The notes under the pieces are model-generated. The model saw nothing but the letters and a program-made list of their open reading frames with translations. It was not told where the DNA came from and did no database searches. This document shows, piece after piece, positions 22,624 through 35,600 of a DNA stretch of 64,000 bases. Both the position numbers and the translations under genes were made by a program. The DNA comes from Pilaira anomala (Eukaryota > Mucoromycota > Mucoromycetes > Mucorales > Mucoraceae), in assembly GCA_025716855.1 (NCBI GenBank), contig JAIXMQ010000050.1, positions 62,001 through 126,000 on the forward strand, in the 5' to 3' direction. The stretch's first letter is position 1. Each line of letters starts with the position of its first letter.

Positions 22624-22996
22624 TTTTATGTTCCAATATACAAAACACACACTCACTCAAAAACACATAAAACCGCTTGAACGATTATACAATACATTTT
22701 CGCAAGGCCTAATATATATTACAAAAAAAGAAAAAACGAGATATATGTAAATACATAACATTGATTTGTGATTCCCTTCCCTTAGTTAAATAATAAAAAT
22801 AAAAAGTTTATGCTTTTGTTCCCTTTTTTTTTTATTTTCAATCATTTGTGTTATGTAAGCATTATCTTGCATAATACCAAATGAGTCTTGGTACCACCAC
22901 CCAAGCATGAGACGGAATGCTAAACAACCCTGTTTTTATAAAGCGACAAGCTATATTTTTTTAAAAGGTTTTTTCTTCTTCTTTATTCAGTAAAAC
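22624..22996. other. Spacer between SET1 and esterase gene
   Basis: AT-rich 3' UTR/promoter interval. Nothing specific was seen apart from a short T run. Confidence 0.5.
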
Positions 22997-24056
22997 ATGG
23001 CTTCAACACACCCATACAACCAAATTATCTTATTTGGAGTAAGGCATCTCTTTTTATTTTTATTTTATCGTAGTGAACTCATTTATGTTGTCTTGTTTTT
23101 CTTTTTATAGGATTCCATTACTCAGGTACACTAAAAAATAACAAATTGTACAAATAATAATTTACTGACAACTTGAAATAACAATATAGTTTAGTTTTGA
23201 TCCCGAGCTTTGTGGTTTCGGTGCACTTTTAGCCAACGTGAGTTTTTCTCTTTCGTTTTAAAACATATTGCAAAAAAACTGAAACGTTATTTAGATTTAT
23301 GTTCGAAAACTAGATGTACTCAACCGAGGTTTCTCGGGTTATAATACAGATTGGGCCTTCCCCATTTTAAAGCAATTGTTACCTTCTGTGAAAGACCAAA
23401 AGGAACAAGCAAGTTCGATCCCTTTAATGACCATTTTCTTCGGCGCGAACGATGCCGCGCTTCCCTTTTCTCCTCAACATGTACCATTGGATCGTTATAA
23501 GTCCAATACAAAGGCCATGATTGATCTTGTTAAAAACCCGGAATCAACTTATTATAACCCTAAAATGAGACTCATCCTGATCACTCCACCTCCCATCAAC
23601 GAAGCCCAATGGAGAAAACGATGTGAAGAACAAGACAGCAAATTAAACCGTACGAACGAAGCAGCACGTGCCTATGCTGATTGTATCAAGGAAATTGGAC
23701 GTGAGACAGATACGCCTGTTGCAGACATTTGGAGTGAAATTATGGATAAAGTAGCATTGAACGATCGAGATTTATCTGAATTCCTCCTTGATGGACTTCA
23801 CTTGAACTCAAATGGATATAAGGTAAACAAATACACTTTTATATATAACAAACAAAAAATTTATAATCATTTTTATTATAAATTATGTCAGGAATTATAC
23901 AATCTTCTTTTACGAACAATTACAGAGAAATGTCCAGAGATTCATCCTGATGCTGTTGGATATGAAATTCCTTATTGGCGTGATTTATTGACATTAGATA
24001 ACCCATCAGAAAAACTTCAGTTCCCTTTATTGGGAAAGAAACCAACGGGAATTTAG
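22997..24056 (+). CDS. GDSL/SGNH esterase, IAH1-like (isoamyl acetate-hydrolysing type)
   Basis: Predicted to hydrolyse small acetate or other carboxylic esters in the cytosol. Several short exons: the ATG at 22997 begins MASTHPYNQIILFG, then a short exon completes the GDSL block FGDSITQ with the nucleophile Ser. Later come GFSGYNTDW (block II), the oxyanion Asn in FFGANDAAL (block III), and the Asp/His pair in DGLHLNSNGY (block V). An intron follows that block before the last exon (ELYNLLLRTITEKCPEIHPD) to the stop at 24054-24056. All four SGNH residues are present. The overall size (about 260 residues) and block spacing match fungal IAH1. Only 176 bp separate it from a same-strand acyltransferase gene, which could share an ester-metabolism role. 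The substrate is inferred from the family. Confidence 0.85.
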
Positions 24057-24232
24057 ACTTTTTGGTGGGTTTAGACATTACACACACAGAGAGAGATAAA
24101 TAAACTTTGGTCATTATAAACCAAACTAGTTGAAAAAGTAAAATATATATATAAATACTTTTTAAAAAAAGTCTACGATAAATTGGTTAATAATAATAAT
24201 AATTATAATAATAACAATATTAATAATAAAGA

Positions 24233-25777
24233 ATGGCACCTCAACCAAGAGTGCAGTTTAATAATCGAACATGGATTACACCTTCCATACCTACACCACC
24301 TCAAAGAAGACGTACCCCACTTTCAGATTGGGATATTGTCATGTTTAAATCATACACTCCATTACTTTTATTCTATACCAATGAAAACAAAGACCCTGAT
24401 TTTATGAATACCGATATTTTAACTACTTCACTCGCCAGCGTATTAGATGATTTTTATCCATTAGCAGGTCGTTTAATAGATATAGGTAACGGTAGAGACG
24501 AAATTGATAATTGCGACGCTGGTGTCTTATTCCAAGTAACATTATAATACAGTTTTTTTTCAAAAAAAAGAAACATTTAATGATAAAAAGTAAATTTCTT
24601 TAGGAAGCAGAGTATCAAGGCGAATTAGAAAAATTCAAAGAAAATGGATACCTTCCGAATCAAATGGATTATCATCGTTTATTTCCAATTCATTTTTATT
24701 GTGATGCACAAGACCCATTACTAGCAGTACAAATCACTCGATTTCTTGATGGTGGAGTAGCACTTGGTATTATGATGTTACATAAAATAGCAGATATGTA
24801 TTCCATTTGTTTTTTTATGGATGCATGGAGTAAAAAAGCCAGAGGTGTAGATTACGCAAAAGCTTCGTTTAAACGAGATCTTGTTTCTTTTCCTGTTAGC
24901 ACAAGTGTGACTGATGAAGCATTGGCTCATTATCGTGAAGAACATCTTGTAGCAAGAGAAGATACTACACATATTGTACGTATGGATCCAAATCAGTCTA
25001 AATACTCTCGTACTTCTCCGAATGGTCCTATGCCTTTAAAGAGTATCATTTTAGAATTTGATGCAGATAGTTTAAGACAATGTAAAAAGGATGCACATAC
25101 ACCTGAAATGATTGCGAATAAGAATTGGGTTTCTACAAAGGATTCTTTATTAGCCATGTTGATGAGATCAATTGCAAGAAGTCGTAAAGTAATGAAGGAT
25201 CAACCAATAAAGATGATTGTATCTGTCAATGGACGTACAAAGATGAAGTATAATAAAGAAATGGATTATTACTTTGGAAATTGGATGATGTGAGTTCAAT
25301 TTGATAAATATTAATATAAACATATATATTAAAAGTAATTGATGTAGTTCTCGTTCCATCTCAATAACACAAACAGAACTTGAACAAACAAAGTTAATGA
25401 ATACAGCTTTAGCAGTACGTCAACATATTGGTAATGTCAAACTTGAATTATTTCATGGAATCAGTAAATTGTACTCAATTCATGAGGATATGACAGTGAA
25501 TTATCTTACATATCAACCCAATTCAAGTGTACAATCAACAGCAAGTGATGTTTCTATGTTACCATTTTGGAAACAAGATTTTGGATTTGGATGTCCTGAT
25601 CGTACAAGAGGATATATTACATTTGGTGGTAATGGATGTTTGATTATTTTTGGTAGAAGTGATGAAAGTTCTTCAGAGTCAATGTATGATGTTCAATTAC
25701 AATTGGATGCTGATTCAATGCAAAGATTTATAGAAGACCCTGATATCCAAAAATATTCTACAAGAATACTCTATTAA
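24233..25777 (+). CDS. BAHD-type acyltransferase (transferase family)
   Basis: Enzyme expected to transfer an acyl group from a CoA thioester to an alcohol or amine. Three exons: 24233-24539 (MAPQPRVQFNNRTW...), one from about 24604 to 25289, and a last one from about 25349 (SRSISITQTELEQTKL) to the stop at 25775-25777. The catalytic H-x3-D motif is present as HKIAD, in the usual mid-protein place after LLAVQITRFLDGGVALG. The structural DFGWG motif appears as DFGFG (KQDFGFGCPDR). DDFYPLAGRL near the N-terminus is also typical. About 450 residues, as expected for the family. The natural substrates cannot be deduced. Its 3' end lies 70 bp from the convergent PAN1-like gene. Confidence 0.85.
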
Positions 25778-25847
25778 TGAATAATAAATAAACAAAATAT
25801 ATTATAATTTAAAGAGAGATCTATTATTATTATTATCATTGTATAAT

Positions 25848-28208
25848 TTAAAAAGAAGGAAATCTTGATTCAAAAGAAGGATCTACTTCAGGTGCTTTAG
25901 CTAAAGCAGCATCATAAGATAATTGTTGAATAAATTCCTTAAGATCATTGGCAACGTTTTGACCATGTTCAAATCTACCACGTTCTTCAATCTTCTTTTG
26001 ATCTTGATCTTGTTTTTGAATATCCAAGCCAATCATACTAATTTCCAAGTGAATTGCCTTTACATTTTCTTCCATTTCTCTTAGGCTGTCAGCAATAGAT
26101 TCGGTATACATTTTGAATTCTTCACGCTCTTCTTCAATCTTTTGCTTTTCTGCTTTCATATTAATACCACCACCAGTAGAAGTTTTACCAGTAATTTTAC
26201 CCATACGAGCAGCTACCATTGCCTTCGCCTTGGCACGAATACGATCGCTTTCAGTCACTTCACCATTAGGACCTGTGCCTATAATATTTAAAGGTACATC
26301 TGCACCGGCTGTAGTTGGAGTTGATGCAGCCTTTTTCTCTAAGGCTTGCAGCTTTTTCTGTTTTAAATCATTTTCTGTTTCATCTACTTGAGCTAATAAA
26401 CCATGTAAAGTATCATCCAACATGTACTTAATTTCAGCCTCTAAAGATCTTTCTTGTTCAGCCAAACTAGATAATTCTGCAGTCTTTTCAATATAGGTAT
26501 TCCAAGCATCATATCCTTGTTCACTACCAGTTTTTGAAATTTCTAATTGTAATTCTTTTACTCTATCCTTTAAATCATCAATATCTCTTTTATCCATAGC
26601 AGATAATTCTTTATAAGGTGTAGCTACTCTATGTACAGATTCTTCTTCTAATTGCTTCATGTATTTCTTTTTTTGTTCAATTTCTTTCCTTAAATCAAAA
26701 ATACGAGTAGCTTTACCACGATATCCATAACTTGATGTCACTTCATTTGTAGCTTTTGTGGTAGTAGTCGAAGATAAAGAGGCAGATGATTTTAAATCTC
26801 GATTACGAGTTCTATCAGGACCCATACGACGTGCGCTAGAGACATAGCCAACTTCTGTATCCTTATCTTCATCTTTCTTAATAACTGAACGAGAAGGACT
26901 AGTAGATCTTGATCTGTAACTTGGTGTGGTTGGAGGTGAAAGTGAATCAGTTGGTCTTGAACTAAAATTGGAAATATATCTCTTTTTTGCAATATCTTCC
27001 AAAATGGTCCTTTTTAATTGACTTACAGTATCATGTAAATCACGTGTAGAAGGTGGAATTAATTCTTCTGGTAATGTCTCTGGTACGTTATATCCATTTA
27101 ATTTTCTGTAAATAAGATGCATAGCTACAGAGAATTCATCTACATTTAATTTGCCTTGATTATTAGGATCTGATAAATTCCTATTATTATGATGTCTAAT
27201 TAATATATTTTCAAACACGTGTGTAAATTTCAAATTTACCAAATCTGCATAAGTACATTTTGTGGTAGTCCAGATTGAGAAAAGATCTCTTTAGCTGTAT
27301 CTCCAGATAATGTACCCTTCTTTTCTGTATCCCAAGCCTTAAAAATCTTTGTATACTGTTTCTTTTCCTCACTAGTTACTGCCCAAGGAATTTTGATGTC
27401 TTTCGATAAGCTTGAAAAACTAGAAGGTGCAGTATAATTACCAGAATGTGGCATCATTCGATTCGTAAAATCCATATTATTCCCAAGCATACCTGTTGGC
27501 ATAGATACTTGTGCATTACCCGCCATCATAGGTGTAACACCTGTTACCATAGGAGCTTGCATACTTGTCGAATAAGAAGATATACCTGTAGGTTGTGAAT
27601 TCAAGTTGGGTGAAGAATAAGATCCTGTAGGTTGTGTTGGTGTTGAAAAGGAAGGTAAACCCGTGGGCTGTTGAGATAAATGTATAACTGACTGCGTTTG
27701 ACCTTGAACTGTCATAACTGCGTTACGAATTTCGGTACGTACTTCTTCAGGTAAAGAAGTAGGAATTTCAGTTCCTGTCATTTTCATAGAAGTCAAATAC
27801 ATTGCTAAAGCAAATTCTGGAAACGTAAGTTGTGGTTGTTGAGTAACGTTAGACAAATCCCTGCAAAACGAGGTTTTAGTTTTCTTTGGAGCTGTATGTA
27901 ATATTACTTTGAATAAAAGTTACCAAATGCGAGCGAGATTATCGTCACCAATGTTTGACCTTGAAAGTACTTCCTTAACAGCAGTAGCTAAAACGTATAG
28001 AAATGAATAATTAAAAAACTTGCTGCTATATGCTTTTCTGGTTATTTACCACTCAAGATTGTGTTTCCTCCAGCAGCTTGAGAAAAGACCATCTCGTATT
28101 TATTTTGGTCTGCTTGAGCGAGAAAACTTAAACGAATTCCTTATTTAGCAGGTTAGCTTAGTTTATTTAATGTTATAGTTTTATTTTACCCTTTGATGGT
28201 CCGGCCAT
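25848..28208 (-). CDS. PAN1: EH-domain endocytic/actin regulator, PAN1-like
   Basis: Scaffold of the actin cytoskeleton-regulatory complex at endocytic sites. Starts MAGPSKG at 28208. The first EH domain is spread over short exons (LSFLAQADQNKYEMVFSQAA, then LSNVTQQPQLTFPEFALAMY). A linker rich in P, T, G and S with repeated QPTG units follows (27690-27430). The second EH domain is IPWAVTSEEKKQYTKIFKAW, LPQNVLMQIW, then NLSDPNNQGKLNVDEFSVAM across an intron near 27240. The C-terminal part is a long Lys/Glu-rich coiled coil (26690-25900). The product, about 740 residues, is much shorter than yeast Pan1 (about 1,480). A clear acidic Arp2/3-activating tail is not seen at the end. An EDE1-like or END3-partner role is a possible alternative, so the symbol is a best guess. 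Confidence 0.75.
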
Positions 28209-28996
28209 ATTGTAATGAAATGGTTTATATAAAGATGTTCAACAGAGGGGAAGAAAAAAACGAAATAGAAATGAAACCTTTTTTTTTTTGGTCGGAGTAT
28301 CTGAATTATTCGATTCAAATAATGCTTCAAAAAGCTTCTCATCAATGATCATTTATTAATTTGGTGGCCCAACATGACACTTTTCAACATTACTATCAGA
28401 GTTTATCATGACAAGTTTTATAGGTAAAAACTCAAAAAAAAGCCTGGATTAATACGATTAGTTTGCAACAATTTATAAGTAAGTAACAAATATAGAACCC
28501 ATCGTTTCTGTTAGTTACATATCATATTAATTATCCCATGAATTATCAGGGAGCTTTAAATTAAAGATATACTTTCTTTAATATCCTGAATATCATTAAC
28601 TCAAAGGTTATTGAAGGGTCGCAAATGTTATGACGTTATTAAACATGTATAGATAGTCTTTCATCTGCAAGGTAATATATACATATGCTCCTTTTTTTTT
28701 CTATAAAAAAGAAAAATTTGTATTTCACAAATACTAAGTACGCCAGACAACAGGTCTTTAATCAAACGATCCATATGTATAAGGTAACACCAGAATACAG
28801 TTTAGTCTTTTGTTGCATACTTCAAGTGATTTGCGAATTGTTTACAATGTGAAAGGAGAGGAATACCTCAGCCAATTACAACACACATACAGTGTTTTGA
28901 GAACCTATACAACAGCTTTTTTTTTAGACAAAGAATTTGGTACGTCTTTTCCTTATTCTTTTTTCCCACTTTTATTTTCCCTTTAAAATAATAAAT
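28209..28996. other. Divergent intergenic region PAN1-like / copper transporter
   Basis: 788 bp between the two divergent start codons. It must contain both promoters. AT-rich, with no copper-response or other site that I could confirm. Confidence 0.5.
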
Positions 28997-29710
28997 ATGG
29001 AAGGACACGAAGGTCATGTAATGCCAGTACACGATATGAGTAGTATGACAGACCAAGATATGACGTCAGGACATGATATGCCTGGCCATGAGATGCCATC
29101 CATGTGTGCTATGAATGTAAAAAAAAATAATTGAGATTACCACACTTTATACAGATTCTTACAAAAAGTTTTTATATTTATATAAATAGATGTTATTTAA
29201 CTGGCAAATAAAAGATACTTGTATAGTTTTTGAGTGGTGGCATATATATACAGCAGCCGACATGTTATTATCTTGTGTTATTGTATTCAGTATTACAGCA
29301 GGATACGAATATCTTCGTGTCTGGTCCAATTCACTTGACGATCAGTGGTCTCAAGCAGATAAGAGGAAATTATCAGGTCAAATCATGCACACAGGAGGAG
29401 AAGAATCGGGAACTATTGATAGCTTTATTCGAAAGGATAATAGTAATTCAAGGTAATTTAACTATAAACTGATTTTATTAAATAATTCTTTTTAATTAAA
29501 AAAACTTTATACATTAGATGGTCTAATAAACAAGAGGCTTTAAAGTCACTGATTTATGGAGCATTAGTAGGAATTAGTTTTTGGTTAATGCTTGTATTTA
29601 TGACTTATAATGGTTTTTTAATGATCTCAACTGTACTTGGTGCTGGATTTGGTCATTTCATATTTGGGCAAGGCAAACTGAAAGCAAGCCGTGATATTCA
29701 ATGCCATTAA
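28997..29710 (+). CDS. CTR-type copper transporter
   Basis: Imports or mobilises Cu(I) across the plasma or vacuolar membrane as a trimer. Three exons. Exon 1 encodes a Met/His-rich metal-binding N-terminus (HVMPVHDMSSM, HDMPGHEMPSM). Exon 2 gives LFNWQIKDTCIVFEWWHI and the first membrane helix. A hydrophilic loop follows, then exon 3 with WSNKQEALKSLIYGALVG, the M-x3-M motif in the second helix (LMLVFMTYN), and a G-x3-G in the third helix (GAGFGHFIFG). It ends with a Cys/His pair (IQCH), as in many CTRs. About 190 residues, within the Ctr2/Ctr5 size range. Regulation by copper is likely from the family but not visible in the sequence. Confidence 0.9.
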
Positions 29711-29914
29711 ACTCCCTCTTTTTTTAATTATTTATTTACCTCTTTATGCATACATATCAAAATAATAAAAAGTAATGACTTTCTATACACAAATACAGGA
29801 AACAGATCTCTATACACTGAATATTTGGCCAACTTTGTAATATACAGTTAAAGGTTCAAATCAGGATATATAATATTCTGATACATATTACAACTGGATG
29901 ATTCAAAACAATTA

Positions 29915-29950
<36 letters not shown>

Positions 29951-31003
29951 GTTTTTGGCACTAAAGTTATAGACTAACAGCCAATCTAAATGATATGATA
30001 CATTCATTTATCAGTAATTTTTTTCTATGAGAGCTTCTTTATTTTTTGTTGGCATTTACTCTTGTTAAAAGCTTGAGATATGTCCAAAAGCACACTACCG
30101 CATTATATGCTTTAAGAGAGACATTAAACATGGCCCACCTGGATTTCCTAATTGAGTAATTTTTGTGACCCACTCACTTTTGTTTCCTCCCAAATCACCA
30201 ACCTTTCATTTTTGCTTAAAGATATATTTTAACACTCTTACATTTAAATAGATTTGGATCCTCCTTCTAATGACGAAGAAGGCAATGAATTGGATTAACT
30301 ATTAGTCCACAGTTGTTATATTATTATCCAACAATTATTAAAAATAATGAAACAGTAAAAAATTGTCTATCAGAATTTTCTATAAAAAGAAAGACTATAT
30401 GACTATTGAAAATCTCTCTAACTATTACACAATAAAAATCTGCGTAAAATGATATGGCAAACGATATATAGCATAGACTTACCATTGTGTGATGAGATAA
30501 TTGTACTTAAAAAAATTACTTTCAAATTTCTTGTGTTAAAGTTGTTTAAAAACGAAAAGTGGGTAGCAGATTTTTTCATCCTCTTCTACAATTATTTTAC
30601 AGTCATGCGTTAGCTATTTTTCTTTTTAATGAGTTCAGATTGAGGGCCGAATGTCACTAAAGTTCGCATTAACCACTCTTTTGATAGTTCTTTGACTTCT
30701 TTTTTTTTTCACACGCCAAAACAGGTTCTTCACTATTTAGCCATTTTTTTTTTTATTTCTTTCTTTCTCTTTCTTACCTTTTTTTAATATTTAAATATGA
30801 TACTACCTTACCACTACCATCTCAATATCTTCCTTTATAACGTACATTATTCTGACAAGAAATTGTTTGAAGAAATTAATAAGCTTAAAGCCTATATAAT
30901 ACATGTTGCTGTCAGTGATAAGTCATATTAAAGCTCTAATAACTTAATAAAAAAGAAGTGATTCATTGTCTAATAAATACCTATCAAGAGCAGACACTCT
31001 TTT
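29711..31003. other. Intergenic region with T33 tract
   Basis: Holds a run of 33 T (29917-29949) and further T-rich blocks (30700-30780). A short piece after an AG at 30251 reads LDPPSNDEEGNELD then stops; it could be an isolated last exon but has no upstream partner. No gene is called. Confidence 0.5.
29917..29949. repeat. T33 homopolymer
   Basis: 33 consecutive T about 200 bp downstream of the copper transporter stop. Confidence 0.9.
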
Positions 31004-32000
31004 ATGAGCAGATTGCATGTGCTGGATAGGGAAGATACTCTGCCGGGACCAGTTAGAACGAGATGGTCGTCAGCTAGGTCAGCCCGTTTTTTTTTTTTTA
31101 AATAAAATGGGACAAAAAAATTGAGTGGGTGACGGAAATTCCCCTCTTAGGAAATCGAAGTAAGTTTAATTTTTCCCTTTGAATAAGAGAAGGTTATCAA
31201 CCAACGATTCATACCAATCACATAAGTCTCCTCCTTCATTTCCACGTCGGAAAAAGAAAGACAAAATACCTGATATACCATTCGATACAACAAATCTATT
31301 GGATACATCAATTATTGATAAACCTTTCTTTAAAAATCCTGTAAGCAGGAGCAGTTTGAATAGTTCAGTAAACGAAAATACGAACAGCCGTGACTTAAAT
31401 GATAAAAGGATTACAGAAGAAGAGGTAAAGTTGATCCAACCCGATGGGCCGTCTTATCGTGCAGCCAACATTAAAAATCTCAAGACTTTATCTAAACATC
31501 CTGCTTTTGTCGTCGATGCTTATCTCACTTACAATCCACCTACCTTGAAAGAAATGGGGCTGATGCTTGAGAACTTGAGAGAGGCCAGCCGTGAAACAAA
31601 ACCTTTGTCAATTTATCAAGAAGAGTTTGTAAAGGGGTGAATTAAAAAGATCCTCATGATGATTGAAAACTATATGATGACTTACAGTGATGAAACATAA
31701 GCTAAGTTATATCGTAAACCAAAGACTAATGATTTCGTCCGTAGCAAGTTACCTGAAGAATATTTTGGCAACTTGAAGAAACTAAGCTTTGATCGTCTGG
31801 ATATTTATCATCATGACCTCTACAGGATAATTCGACACTTTGATTCTTTCAATTCGAGCAATAATAAAAAAAGAGCAGAACATCTCCTTTCAAAGAGCGG
31901 AAGACGACCCTATCGACCTATCTTAAGACGCTGCGATTCTGCAGTAAGAGAGAATACTGATGCGACTATCTCTGACGATGAAACGGAATATAGTCGGTAG
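31004..32000 (+). CDS. Unrecognised basic, serine-rich protein
   Basis: I do not recognise this gene. A likely first exon starts at the ATG at 31004 (MSRLHVLDREDTLPGPVRTR) and ends before a GTCAGC donor at about 31077. It joins in phase to RLSTNDSYQSHKSPPSFPRR at about 31186. That exon runs through LIQPDGPSYRAANIKNLKTL and HPAFVVDAYLTYNPPTLKEM to GTAAAG at 31630. A third exon starts after CTAAG (about 31708), with LYRKPKTNDFVRSKLPEEYF, RLDIYHHDLYRIIRHFDSF and a basic R/S tail to the TAG at 31998-32000. Another open stretch (QPYVGKRRALARKIYKHYVP, 32052-32196) could be an alternative last exon. The predicted protein is soluble, about 275 residues, with no membrane segment or known catalytic motif. 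The exon structure is moderately supported by open phase; the function is unknown. Confidence 0.5.
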
Positions 32001-32636
32001 CTCAAGGTAAAAATATACATGTGAAGAAAAAGACATAATTATACGTTAGCAACCCTATGTAGGAAAAAGAAGAGCGTTAGCTCGAAAAATATACAAGCAT
32101 TATGTTCCAAAAAAGAGAGCGATGAATACAGACACTGAAAGTGAATGTCAGACGTCCCAACTCACTCAACCCATATCACTATGCCATAAATCTTAGCGAA
32201 AGCAAGAATTATGAAAAGAAAAATCGCAAATGAATTGGTAACGAATCAATCTATTCGAGTTGTAAATGTTTGTAAAAAAAACAAAAAAAAAGTGAAGTCG
32301 ACATAATGTCTCTAAAGCTCACTCAAAACATTTTCTGGAAAGTAAACATCCAGCTATCTCCGTTATTTTACATGTCATCCTACACTACGACTTTGTCAAT
32401 TAAATAGTCGGCTCAAATAGGGTGATCGATTATTCTCTCAAGGAAAAAGTTAAAAGGTAAAGATATTTATTTTCGTATAAAAATTCATACACATCTTAAC
32501 AATAAGTTAAGTACTATCACTGAAAAAAGTTCGATATGTGAAGGAGAAGTTTTATTTTACAATCTGCCCAAATGGGTAGATTTGTCCAATCACAACTTTT
32601 TAATAAATATATACACATAACACACACAAGAAAAGA
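32001..32636. other. Convergent 3' interval
   Basis: Between the unrecognised gene and the convergent MED5-like gene. It includes the possible extra exon at 32052-32196; the rest looks non-coding. Confidence 0.4.
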
Positions 32637-35600
32637 TTAGATGAAAGCATTTGGCCAAACTTCTTCAATAATAGGATTACTCATGAGTCCCTTGACAAAT
32701 CCTCTCCAAACAGCACTTTTAATGGTTTCATCATCCCATTCAGCAAACCGTGTGCCTTCCATCATTTGATCTTCGTCTTCTTCCTTCTCTAACTTGACCT
32801 TTTTATTGTTGTTTTGACGATCAATCACTAGAGCAGCAAAGAACCATTTACCTAATTTTTTCACAGAATCAATACGATCATGCATCAAGACAAGACAGTC
32901 ACTTGTAAACACACCTAATGTTTGTCCTTGAAAGAAAGACATGTTCTTTTGAGCGCATTCGTTTAATACTGAAGGTAAAATATCTTGTAACAAGCAGCGA
33001 AGTAAATTGAAACAACTATTGTGTGTATTAACAGAGTAAAGCATTGGTGTAGTAATTAAACAAGAGCCAAGTTCAGCTAGAAAAAAAAAACAAGTTTTCA
33101 GCATACGCACAATATGAAATACAAATAATATTTAATTTTACCTGCTCGAACGGCACCACCACTTTTACCAGCTTCTAATACTTGATCAACAATCATACTA
33201 ATAAACCAATGACCTCCTCCAATTTCTAACACTGTTTCAAACAAGCACATATCCAAGTAATGCGATACTACTTGTTGATTTGAGCTATTATTTTCATCCC
33301 AAAGTGTATTAGGATCTGCATCCACATCATTCATAAACATTGATCTTCCACTTTTAACAATGTATTTAAACATTAATTCAGCCTTTTCAAATAAGGTATT
33401 GGGCGTAACATTTGTTGTCACGGTTTCTGTATGCAACATAGAATGATCCTCTGTCAATTTATCCATTCGATTATTAGTTGTAATAAACTGGGTTAATTCA
33501 GACATTCCCTTTGCCAACTCTACATTCTTTTCTTCTTCTTCCTTTGTTAAAAATGCACTCTCTTGTCGTTTGAATTCTAAAAGTGATTCTAATGATCCAA
33601 GCACTGGATGTAAACTGATTTCACGAGGTAAAGAGATATCTGACATGATTAACTGGCGAAGACAGGTAAGTGCAATAGCTGAATGTCCGCCCAAGAGTTC
33701 TTCACATAGAATTAAAATGATGCCAGATAATGTGAAATCCAAAAACTTCTTTTGAAAGTAAGAGATCATACCAGTAAATGCCACATTTGTTATTTGATTA
33801 CAACTGTAAAACGTAATAAAACGTTGAATGATAGTGGGTACAACCATTAAAAGGTCTTGTGGCTTTGAAGAACAAAGTAAATCATCTGAGAGTCCATCGA
33901 CACCTGCTAATGCGCTCATCCAACTGTTAATAAATGGTTCTGTCGCTTCATCGTGTATATCAACTCCATAAATCATTGGACCTCTTGTAAAGAAGTTATA
34001 AGCAAACCCTTCTTTATCTACAAATACTTTATCCATATCACGGTAAAGCTTAAATCTTTTTACAACTGATACTGTCAAGTTCCAAATCTTGCCGAATTTA
34101 TGGTATAGTAATTGTACACCTTCTAATTCATCTTCACCGCGGCTGGCCGAGGATTCTACTTCTCCTATATCCAATATATTATCATTGGTAGGGCACCAGT
34201 GATTGCAGATGTCTTCCAAGGGACCAATAAGTTCATAGGGTGCATAAAGTTGAAGTATTATATCTACGCTACAAGGACACTCACATAATGCATCACAAAT
34301 CTTTGATAACGCGTAAAAGTCTTGGTTAGCTGCCTTTTCTTTCAACAAGATGAGAACAAAGTCCACGATCTTTCTTAAATGAATATGTGAAATGAGACCA
34401 ATGTGTAAAAGTTCAGTTAATCCAGAAAATGTCACATTTAAACTTAAAGATTTAAATCGTTGATCAATATTCTATAATAAAGTGTTTTAGTTGGCTTTTA
34501 TAAATACAACAAATATGTGTATTTCTTACTTGATCAATGATTTGAATAGCAGTTTTTTCAGATTCTGCTTCCATACCACCCTTCTTTTTCAAAAGTTCAG
34601 TAGCTGCCCAAGGACGAATAAATCCATTACGTTCCAGTACTTGGACAATATTGACAAAAATATCGTTTTTACTAACGGAGCGAATAGATTTAGTGACAGT
34701 AGTTGTATTTAAATTTGTGTCATAATCTTCGTCATCCATAAGTTCCATTAAATCATCTCCATCTTGTTCAAACACAATACGTTCAACCAGCATGGAAGAC
34801 ATGGAATCTGGTGCATAAAATTTAGAGCAACAAGCCGGTGGACTACAGGCATTCAATAAACCTGTTAGCGCTTTCAACTCTTTTAGCGAGGACTCGATTG
34901 AATTCATCTAATATATATAATTATAAGGGATTCTTCTCCTTTCTTCATTTTTTTTTTCTTTCATACTACCTCATTTTCATCATTTTGTTTTTCTTGATCA
35001 CCATTTTCTTGTTTCTTCTTTTGAAATTTGGCTAACAAAAACGGTAATTTAACCAAGACCAAACTTTTCCATAACAAACGATTTGTAGCAACGACCGAAT
35101 TACAACTTTTATTATTTTTTACATCCTCATCGTCACCCGGAAGCCCTTTACAGGTTGTATTTAAAGAAGCTTCACGTAATCCAGTGAGAGCTGTCAACCA
35201 AAGTTCAAAATAAAATGAAGCATCAAATGACCCTTTAATTGTCTGAAGTTTTAATAAATGTTCAACAATATAATCATCATCTAATGAAGGTCGAATTTGA
35301 ACCATATGATATATTAATCCCATCAATCCAGCACTTGGCATCGCTCTTGCTGTTCCTTCATCTTCTAATTCATGATACTTCATATGAACAGCCATTCTTC
35401 GTTCTAAATCTCGATCTGTTAAGCGTTGAATTAACAAGACAAGTTTTTGTATATAAGGATTTTTTGAAGCAATAGGGCATTTGTTATCTTGTGATTCTAA
35501 CTGGGCTTGACATTGAACCCAAGGTTGATGATCTACTTCCATGCCTGCTTGACGTCTCTGATTATTACGTACTTCAAAGATACGTTTCGTGTTTTTTTTT

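Noticed and set aside
29836..29870. GGTTCAAATCA motif resembling a tRNA T-arm
   Set aside because: No matching acceptor, D or anticodon stems could be folded around it.
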